Shown here: one piece after another, positions 58,757-64,000 of the stretch
How the letters are laid out: each line of letters opens with the position of its first letter
How positions within the stretch are numbered: the stretch's first letter is position 1
The notes under the pieces: generated by a model
Told to the model about the DNA's origin: nothing
The model's input: only the letters and a program-made list of their open reading frames with translations
Database searches by the model: none
Assembly (NCBI RefSeq): GCF_007752135.1
Contig: NZ_CP036298.1
Span: 3,906,001-3,970,000 of the forward strand
Direction: 5' to 3'
Source of the DNA: Aureliella helgolandensis
Lineage (GTDB): Bacteria > Planctomycetota > Planctomycetia > Pirellulales > Pirellulaceae
DNA: 64,000 nucleotides
Translations under genes and position numbers: made by a program

Positions 58757-58871
58757 CAGGCTGTTGATTTAATAGCAATTTGAATTTCAACGCGGAGGTA
58801 GCATCCCTAATTGCCCTGTAGCGGTAACCATCTTTCCTTGCTCGCGCAGCGGGTTGTGATTTCCTACTTGC
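58757..58871 (+). repeat. 115-bp MITE copy 2
   Basis: Begins CAGGCTGTTGATTTAATAGC and shares GAATTTxAACGCGGAGGTAGCATCC, TGTAGCGGTAAC and CTTGCTCGCGCAGCGGGTT with copies 1 and 3. The right inverted end is decayed. TTAC precedes (58753-58756) and follows (58872-58875); this lies within a 10-base direct repeat CTTGCTTACC (58748-58757 and 58867-58876). A further short fragment, CGCAGCGTGAGCAACG, follows at about 58897. Confidence 0.75.
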
Positions 58872-58947
58872 TTACCGGTTTGTAGACACCGTAAACCGCA
58901 GCGTGAGCAACGCTAAGACTTACAGCCATCAGGCACCTGCGTCGCAA

Positions 58948-60039
58948 CTACACGTTGAACAGGAAGTGACAAATGTCGCCGTCCTGCATCACATAGGTCT
59001 TCCCCTCGGTACGCAACTTACCAGCTTGGCGAATGTCCTTTTCCGACTTGAACTCTTCGAGATCGGAGAGCGAGTAAACTTCGCAGCGAATGAAACCTCG
59101 TTCGAAATCGCTGTGAATCACCCCAGCCGCTTGAGGAGCCGTCGCGCCGATCGGAACCGGCCAGGCGCGAACTTCCTTTTCACCGGCAGTGAAGTAACTT
59201 TGGAGACCCAGCGTGCGGTAGGCTTCGCGGGCCACGAGCGAGAGTGCAGGCTGAGCTAACCCCACCGATTCGAGCATTTCGGATCGGTCTGGCTCTTCCA
59301 ACTCGGCTAATTCTGCTTCCAATTTTGCGCAAACCGGAACCACACTGGCCCCAACCTTTTCGGCAAAGACGCGGACCGCAGACGCCAATTCCCCGGTTCC
59401 ATGGAGATCGCTTTCGTCGACATTCGCGATGTACAGGATTGGCTTGGCGGACATCAGCCCATAGGAAGCGATTTCCTTGGCTTCGGCAGGTGGCATCTCC
59501 AGCTTTCGGAGTGGTTGATCTTGAGCCAAATGAGCTTGGCAACGTTGAATTGCGGCAACGCGGACTTTGGCTTCCTTGTCACCACTCTTGGCAGATCGCT
59601 CGGCTTTGGGCAGGGCGTTTTCCAGGGTCTGCATGTCAGCGAGCATTAACTCAGTTTCGATGGTCTCGACATCGGAGACGGGATCAACCTTACCAGCCAC
59701 GTGAATCACGTCATCGTCTTCGAAGCAGCGGACGACTTGCAGAATCGCGTCCACTTGCCGGATGTGGCTAAGGAACTTGTTTCCCAGCCCTTGTCCTTCG
59801 CTGGCACCTTTGACGATGCCCGCAATATCGACCAACTTCAAATAGGTCGGAATGACTTTTTGTGGCTTGATAAAGTTAGTGATACGTCGTAGACGCTCGT
59901 CGGGAACTGTCACGATCCCTTCGTTGGGTTCGATCGTGCAGAACGGGTAATTCGCCGCTTGAGCCCCTTGTGTACTGGTGAGCGCATTGAACAGAGTACT
60001 TTTGCCAACGTTAGGCAAGCCAACAATTCCAGCTTCCAT
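58948..60039 (-). CDS. ychF: Redox-regulated ATPase YchF (Obg-family P-loop protein)
   Basis: 363 residues, the standard YchF length. N-terminal Walker [15 protein letters not shown] (7-20), then the switch region [25 protein letters not shown] in place of the GTP-selective NKxD motif, which is why YchF prefers ATP, and the C-terminal TGS-like domain ending [19 protein letters not shown]. Interacts with ribosomes and affects stress responses in known bacteria. Monocistronic. Confidence 0.97.
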   Translation of the reverse strand: MEAGIVGLPNVGKSTLFNALTSTQGAQAANYPFCTIEPNEGIVTVPDERLRRITNFIKPQKVIPTYLKLVDIAGIVKGASEGQGLGNKFLSHIRQVDAILQVVRCFEDDDVIHVAGKVDPVSDVETIETELMLADMQTLENALPKAERSAKSGDKEAKVRVAAIQRCQAHLAQDQPLRKLEMPPAEAKEIASYGLMSAKPILYIANVDESDLHGTGELASAVRVFAEKVGASVVPVCAKLEAELAELEEPDRSEMLESVGLAQPALSLVAREAYRTLGLQSYFTAGEKEVRAWPVPIGATAPQAAGVIHSDFERGFIRCEVYSLSDLEEFKSEKDIRQAGKLRTEGKTYVMQDGDICHFLFNV

Positions 60040-60363
60040 GATTCCGCTTCTACGCTAATTCAGTGTCGTTAAGTTTGGGACGGTCGAGCGGGATATGTTA
60101 CCCCAGCTAGTCAAAAACGGAACAGGGCCCAACCGAGCCGGATGGCAATCCAAGCGACGGTTCAGTCGAGTAGGGGACCGGGCAGTGGTTAGCGGTTCGC
60201 CAATCAGCAACCCTCTCCGGTGAATGGCCTGCGGCTGGGAACGTATCGGTTGAAAGACCAGCCCTGCCGCCGAACGAATTGTCGACTGAGTCGTGCTTTC
60301 GGTTTTAACGCGGAGGTAGTTCCCCCAATGGTCGCGTAGTGGCAGTTATCCCGCCTTGCTCTC
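60040..60363. other. Intergenic region with a divergent half-element
   Basis: Upstream of ychF. From 60301 to about 60352 the sequence (TTTTAACGCGGAGGTAG onward, then GCGTAGTGGCAGTTATC) resembles the middle of the 115-bp element in plus orientation. It lies head to head with copy 3, which starts at 60364 in minus orientation. Confidence 0.6.
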
Positions 60364-60478
60364 CGGGCTGTCGAAATAGTAACCCGCTGCGCGAGCAAGA
60401 AAGATAGTTGCCGCTACAAGGCAGTATGGGACGCAACCTCCGCGTTAAAATTCAAATTGCGATTAAATCAACAGCCCG
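60364..60478 (-). repeat. 115-bp MITE copy 3, best-preserved ends
   Basis: Terminal inverted repeat CGGGCTGT (60364-60371) and ACAGCCCG (60471-60478), extending imperfectly inward. TCTC flanks both sides (60360-60363 and 60479-60482), a 4-base target duplication. The interior reads, on the minus strand, TTGATTTAATCGCAATTTG, AACGCGGAGGTTGC, CTTGTAGCGGCAACTATC and GCTCGCGCAGCGGGTTAC. No coding capacity. Confidence 0.88.
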
Positions 60479-60628
60479 TCTCGCGGTGGGCTACTCTATC
60501 TCAACATGCCACTTAGCAGGGCAGGAGTTATTGTGGGGATCCCACGGTCGTTTGCAGTGCGCGCACGCGTCAAGCACTGCGATCGCGTGTTGCTCTGCAA
60601 AAACTGCTGAGGCCACCACCACGGCTGG

Positions 60629-61471
60629 CTACAACAACTTCTTCCGTAGTTCGGTCAGTAGAGTTGCTGCGTGGCTAATCTCAGCTTTTTGACGCTCAGG
60701 CTCTTGCGGGATTTCTCGCTCGATGGTTAGTGGTCCGAGGTAGCCGATTTCCTTGAGAGCGCTCAAATAGTTTTCCATTCCGACTTGGCCTTCTCCAAGC
60801 GGCATTTCACGTCCCCAAGTAACGCCAGGTTGATCGCTAGCCAAGGCGTCTTTGCAATGCACGCTACGGATGAAGGGCCCCAGTTTGCGAACCGCTTCAA
60901 TAGGTTCACCGGTACCGTAGAGCACCATATTGGCAGGATCAAAATTGATGAACAAATTGTCACATTTAGAATCTGCAATAAATGCTAATAAGCCTTCAGC
61001 GGTTTCTTGTCCGGTTTCTAAGTGAACTGCTTGGTCGTTCTGCTTGGCGTGCTCACACAGCTGACGCGTTACTTCCAAAACCTCTTGGTAAAGGGGCAGC
61101 GTTGGATCGTGGGGTACAAAGCCAAGGTGGAGGGCGATGACTTCACAGCCCAGTAAACTGGCAAAATCGGCAATCTCTTTCATCTCTTGCAAACGCGCCG
61201 CGCGCGTTTTGGGCGGTACCAGCCCCACCGTTTCGGTGACGGTGGGAATGTCTGCGTAGCTCTCTCCTTCGAAACCACCAAACACGGCTGTCAGCTCAAT
61301 CCCCAATTCCTCCAAGCGTGCGAGGAATTTCTCCGCGTTGTCTGGGGTGCGAGAGCTGCGCTGAGGGGCGTGAAGCTGAATGGTTTTGATCCCCAGCTCG
61401 TGGGCGACCTCCAATTGGACGCCCAATCCAGCATCAATGCTCGTAAAGACCCCGATTTCCCAATCAGCCAT
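60629..61471 (-). CDS. TIM-barrel sugar phosphate isomerase/epimerase family protein
   Basis: A 280-residue AP-endonuclease-2-family TIM barrel. Metal-site positions are visible in VIALHLGFVPHD, VHLETGQETAEG, LFINFDPANMVLYGTG, IRSVHCKDA and LTIEREIPQ. No signal peptide. It resembles hydroxypyruvate isomerase or inosose-type enzymes but the substrate is not evident. Not closely related to the isomerase at 50155 (different spacing around the metal residues). Separate transcription unit. Confidence 0.85.
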   Translation of the reverse strand: MADWEIGVFTSIDAGLGVQLEVAHELGIKTIQLHAPQRSSRTPDNAEKFLARLEELGIELTAVFGGFEGESYADIPTVTETVGLVPPKTRAARLQEMKEIADFASLLGCEVIALHLGFVPHDPTLPLYQEVLEVTRQLCEHAKQNDQAVHLETGQETAEGLLAFIADSKCDNLFINFDPANMVLYGTGEPIEAVRKLGPFIRSVHCKDALASDQPGVTWGREMPLGEGQVGMENYLSALKEIGYLGPLTIEREIPQEPERQKAEISHAATLLTELRKKLL

Positions 61472-61895
61472 CGCTCTTGCTCCAACAAAGTTCCATCAAA
61501 ATTGCAACGAGAGTAGCCACTACGCCCGATCGCGCAACTGGATACTCCACTCCGACGTTTCATCACGTGCCATCAGTGTACCGCTGTTCAGCAGCCGTCA
61601 GCCGGACCACTTTGGCAGCATTGTATTCTAAAATGAATTGCAGGTGGAACGCCCCTAATGATCGGTAGAAGCGGATGATCAGGAAAAATGGTTGTCATTG
61701 CCTTGGGGGCAGCAGCTGCAGCTTTGAAAGCCATCAATTCTTGGCAGAGCTACTTGACGAGAAGGGGTGGAGTTGCCAAACTTTGCCCATCGTTTGACAC
61801 GGGCAAGGTTTACCTTAACGGTAGAACCGGCTCCCGTCATACTTTTTTCACGGAACGCCATCCGCGGACCGATGAATAGCAAAGCACAAGCGTCC
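61472..61895. other. Intergenic region upstream of tRNA-Val
   Basis: About 420 bases. It should hold the promoter for the minus-strand isomerase gene and, near 61840-61890, one for the tRNA. No gene, repeat or hairpin of note was seen; a 63-residue plus-strand frame (61688-61879) has no domain. Confidence 0.5.
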
Positions 61896-61969
61896 GGGCG
61901 GTTAGCTCAGTTGGTTAGAGCGCAACGTTGACATCGTTGAGGTCACAGGTTCGAATCCCGTACCGCCCA
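61896..61969 (+). tRNA. tRNA-Val (anticodon GAC)
   Basis: Complete cloverleaf: acceptor GGGCGGT pairs with ACCGCCC, D-arm GCTC/GAGC, anticodon stem CAACG/CGTTG around TTGACAT giving anticodon GAC, T-arm ACAGG-TTCGAAT-CCCGT, discriminator A. CCA is not encoded. The 3' part also encodes, on the opposite strand, the last residues of the integrase, so this tRNA is the attachment site of the element to the right. Confidence 0.96.
61940..61969. other. Putative attL core of the integrated element in tRNA-Val
   Basis: The 3' third of the tRNA gene (T-arm and acceptor) overlaps the integrase C-terminus, which reads WAVRDSNL and stops at 61943. Tyrosine recombinases commonly recombine in this part of a tRNA gene and leave the tRNA intact. 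The matching attR copy would be outside the window. Confidence 0.65.
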
Positions 61970-63253
61970 CTTAGATGAATCTAAACCCTTGGGAATACTG
62001 CTATTTCCAAGGGTTTTTTCGTATCCCGATACAGGGTGCGAGTCTATTCCTGTCAAAACCGCTGCCTGCTGCTTCGGCTTTTGCTTCGGGTTGGTGGAGG
62101 CGGCTGTAGAGACTGCTGCTTCCATGTCTGCATCGGAGACGGTCCAGTAGTGCTCTAAGGCTACTTCCTGGCTATGGCCGCAAATGGCGACCGCTACGTG
62201 GCTAGGCAGGCTTCTGGCAAAGTCGGTTGCCCCCGAAGCCCTTAAGTTCTGCCATAGCTTCGGCCATTGCGCGATGCCAGCACGCCTTATTATCTTCTCC
62301 AATGTCGTTCGCAAATTGCTTCCGGCGTTGACGTCGGGGAATATCCGGTCCTCACCTTCTGGCGCCTCTAAATGTAGCTTGAGGAGCTCTGCCTCAATCG
62401 CAGGAACCAGTGGGACAACTCGCGACCCATGCCCCTCGTGGTGCTCGGTCTTGGGACTGAGAACGGTAAACCTCTTGCGCTCCCATGCAATATCTGACCA
62501 ACGGAGTCCAACCACCTCGCTCGGGATTCGCAACGCTCCGACTCGCGCAAGCACCAGTAGGCACTTCCATCTAGCGTTTGGCGCCTGAGCAAGCACTCTA
62601 TCGAAGTCATCGAGCGGCACGTAATACTGCCGTTCCCTATTGCTCCTAACAGTAGATGGGATACCCTGAAATGGATTCCGCTCAATCAGGCCGTCCTGTA
62701 GTGCTTGCCCAAAGACCTGCTTACAGATGCCAATCCTGCGACGGATCGTGTTGGCCGATAGCGGTTTGATTTTTCCGTCCTGGTCTGGCCGGTCTCTCTT
62801 GTTACTTGTCTCCAGCCAGCTGCGAAACTGCTTGGCGTCAAGCGGTCCGATATCCTTCATGCACCGCTCGCCGAAGTACTCTTCGAGTCGCTTGCGCGTG
62901 TGCTGATAGAATACCCACGTGCCTTGTTTGACCTCTGCCTGCAGAACGTCGAAGTAGCTCGCCAGATAGCTTTGCAGTGTGAGAATCTGCTGCGAAGGAG
63001 CCTGCTGCCCCACTAGGCCACAGCGTTGATAGCGGTCCCGGATGTCGCCTTCTAAACCTCCGATAAAGCGGGCAACTTCGGGGTCCATCGCTAGCCCACT
63101 CGCGAGATGACTGAGCAAGTGCTCTACGATCGAGCGGTGTTGCTCGGCAGCCTTCATTGGCGTCTTGCCCAGCCGAATCGTCTTGCGTTCTCTACTGTGG
63201 GAAGTGAACTGGATCCACTTGTGCCCGTTGGGGCGTTTGACGACAGAGGCCAT
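61943..63253 (-). CDS. int: Tyrosine recombinase / integrase
   Basis: A 436-residue phage-type integrase. The N-terminal 150 residues include an arm-binding and SAM-like core-binding domain (WVFYQHTRKRLEEYFGERCMKDI). In the catalytic domain the first Arg is in LARVGALRIPSEVVGLRW, then the second Arg in QNLRASGATDF, with Gln instead of the usual His three residues before it, His in GHSQEVALEHYW and nucleophile Tyr in HYW. ATG 63253 begins the conserved-looking part (MASVVKRPNGHKWIQ); upstream in-frame residues are unlikely. The last eight residues are encoded by the tRNA-Val gene. It integrates and, with the excisionase, excises the element. Confidence 0.92.
   Translation of the reverse strand: MASVVKRPNGHKWIQFTSHSRERKTIRLGKTPMKAAEQHRSIVEHLLSHLASGLAMDPEVARFIGGLEGDIRDRYQRCGLVGQQAPSQQILTLQSYLASYFDVLQAEVKQGTWVFYQHTRKRLEEYFGERCMKDIGPLDAKQFRSWLETSNKRDRPDQDGKIKPLSANTIRRRIGICKQVFGQALQDGLIERNPFQGIPSTVRSNRERQYYVPLDDFDRVLAQAPNARWKCLLVLARVGALRIPSEVVGLRWSDIAWERKRFTVLSPKTEHHEGHGSRVVPLVPAIEAELLKLHLEAPEGEDRIFPDVNAGSNLRTTLEKIIRRAGIAQWPKLWQNLRASGATDFARSLPSHVAVAICGHSQEVALEHYWTVSDADMEAAVSTAASTNPKQKPKQQAAVLTGIDSHPVSGYEKTLGNSSIPKGLDSSKWAVRDSNL
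61984..62019 (+). terminator. Intrinsic terminator of tRNA-Val inside the integrase gene
   Basis: AACCCTTGG (61984-61992) pairs with CCAAGGGTT (62007-62015), followed by TTTTTT. It starts 15 bases after the tRNA and lies within the 3' coding part of the integrase gene on the other strand. Confidence 0.85.
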
Positions 63254-63348
63254 GATACAGATTCCAATTGAAAAACCCGTGTCCAATAGTTCCAAACTTA
63301 CCGGACACGGAAAACTCGAAGGCACCCTTCGTGGCTGCCGTCTGTTGG

Positions 63349-63546
63349 CTACTCCTCGCTCGTCTCGCGTTGCCTCACCCAACTGTCCAGTGATGCTACC
63401 GCGAATCGGATAGATCGACCAACTCTCACGAATGGCAATTGCCCCTGATGCCTCAACTTAAACAAGGTCCGCTCGCTTAATCCAAGCATCTCAGCCGCCT
63501 GTCTTGCCGTCACCAGCCTTGGCGACAAACTAACTGTTTGATCCAT
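63349..63546 (-). CDS. Excisionase/AlpA-family helix-turn-helix protein
   Basis: A 65-residue MerR-like DNA-binding protein: LVTARQAAEMLGLSERTLFKLRHQGQLPFVRVGRSIRFAVASLDSWV is the complete excisionase-type winged helix. ATG 63546 has GGAGG about 11 bases upstream, better supported than 63585. It lies upstream of the integrase gene on the same strand, 95 bases away, the usual place for a directionality factor. Confidence 0.88.
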   Translation of the reverse strand: MDQTVSLSPRLVTARQAAEMLGLSERTLFKLRHQGQLPFVRVGRSIRFAVASLDSWVRQRETSEE

Positions 63547-63671
63547 CGCTATTCCAACCTCCATTGCTTCCCAATTCAGCGGCATACCACACGCCGCTTG
63601 ACCGTGCCGACCAATGATACGACAATATACGATAACCAGTCAAGTACACGAATTTGGATACTCGAAAAATT
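63547..63671. promoter_or_regulatory. Divergent control region of the integrated element
   Basis: 125 bases between the excisionase-like gene and the XRE gene, AT-rich near 63620-63670 compared with its surroundings. It probably carries both promoters and the operator of the XRE protein, but I see no clear symmetric operator. Confidence 0.45.
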
Positions 63672-64000
63672 ATGGCAGCTGAGGAAACATGGATTCGGTT
63701 CCAGGTTGAATGGCTCTGCCGCAGAGCAACGCAAATACGAGAATTGTCGGGGCTAACACAGGCTCAAGTCGGGGAGCGAATGGGGACATCGAAATCCCAT
63801 GTAAGCAACTTCGAGCTGTGCCGGACGGAGCCTCGAATCAGGACGTTCAGCAACTACTGCAATGCTCTAGGCGTTGACTTGGAGACGCTTTTTACGGGGA
63901 TGCCAAACCTCAAGGGGAGGCATAGACTACCTACGACTAATGAGTTTGACAGGCTATGTCGAGATGCGCTCGGGCTCTCCGCAGGGCAAACCCAGGAGGT
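63672..64000 (+). CDS. XRE-family transcriptional regulator (partial, runs off the window)
   Basis: An open frame from ATG 63672 to the window end (109 codons and counting). It translates to MAAEETWIRFQVEWLCRRAT..., with a Cro/CI-type helix-turn-helix at about residues 22-75: ELSGLTQAQVGERMGTSKSH is the two-helix core, ending ALGVDLETLF. No good ribosome-binding site precedes it, so a leaderless or alternative start is possible. Divergent from the excisionase-like gene, which suggests it controls lysogeny or element maintenance. Confidence 0.85.
   Translation, partial: MAAEETWIRFQVEWLCRRATQIRELSGLTQAQVGERMGTSKSHVSNFELCRTEPRIRTFSNYCNALGVDLETLFTGMPNLKGRHRLPTTNEFDRLCRDALGLSAGQTQE

Larger units (their letters stand above)
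61943..64000. mobile_element. Left end of an integrative element at tRNA-Val
   Basis: The segment contains an integrase oriented toward and overlapping the tRNA, an excisionase-like gene and a divergent XRE regulator, the usual control end of a prophage, integrative conjugative element or genomic island. It continues beyond 64000, so its cargo and type are not known. Confidence 0.75.

Noticed and set aside
58748-58876. 10-base target duplication CTTGCTTACC around MITE copy 2
   Set aside because: The extra bases beyond TTAC resemble the family's own CTTGCTC segment, so only the 4-base TTAC is treated as possible target duplication.

Overview
The window reads as chromosome of a planctomycete, most likely in or near the Pirellulaceae. 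This rests on gene content, not on a marker gene. It carries three secreted type I sulfatases, a PSCyt1/DUF1549/DUF1553 protein followed by a DUF1501 protein, a DUF1080 protein, an exported PQQ-type propeller, a B12-dependent ribonucleotide reductase and a 534-residue Wzz-like protein. Ribosome-binding sites are modest, genes are loosely packed, and several intergenic gaps of 300-800 bases contain repeats rather than genes.

Layout. 0.3-5.8 kb: a five-gene minus-strand set for a surface polysaccharide (acetyltransferase, Gfo/Idh/MocA dehydrogenase, DegT aminotransferase, family 2 glycosyltransferase, Wzz/GumC chain-length protein). 6.4-12.7 kb: three sulfatases around a CsaA/HD-hydrolase pair. 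12.7-17.9 kb: nrdJ and a DEAD-box helicase, with conspicuous stem-loops in their upstream regions. 18.1-22.5 kb: a HEAT-like protein, a single-pass membrane protein and a secretin-like exported protein. 22.8-29.6 kb: a MIP18/SufT-family protein, a KaiC-like ATPase, two tandem purine nucleoside phosphorylases whose base-specificity residues differ (Asn against Asp), an aldo/keto reductase, UDP-glucuronate decarboxylase and a zinc-type dehydrogenase lacking the structural-zinc cysteines. 29.6-36.9 kb: a low-complexity exported protein, a group II intron, two receiver-only response regulators and a hemerythrin-like protein. 37.1-41.7 kb: cimA and uvrA. 41.7-51.0 kb: an exported catabolic cluster (esterase, PQQ propeller, DUF1080, PSCyt1/DUF1549/DUF1553, DUF1501, sugar isomerase). 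51.7-61.5 kb: a DHDPS/NanA-family aldolase, an exported pyruvyltransferase-like protein, an M28-PDZ peptidase, a GMC oxidoreductase, ychF and a second sugar isomerase. 61.9-64.0 kb: tRNA-Val(GAC), with the left end of an integrated element (integrase, excisionase-like protein, XRE regulator) that runs off the window.

The most notable non-gene structure is a family of 115-bp miniature inverted-repeat elements. Three full-length copies were found, starting at 31844, 58757 and 60364. The two best-preserved have inverted ends beginning CGGGCTGTTGA or close to it and 4-base target duplications (TATA and TCTC). The third has a decayed right end but is flanked by TTAC on both sides. At least six decayed fragments lie between 29.9 and 58.9 kb, and I saw none in the first 29 kb. 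The first copy is split by a 2,136-nt group II intron. Removing the intron restores a 115-bp element, which fixes both intron ends without any database.

All functional names come from reading motifs in the translated sequence; no searches were run.
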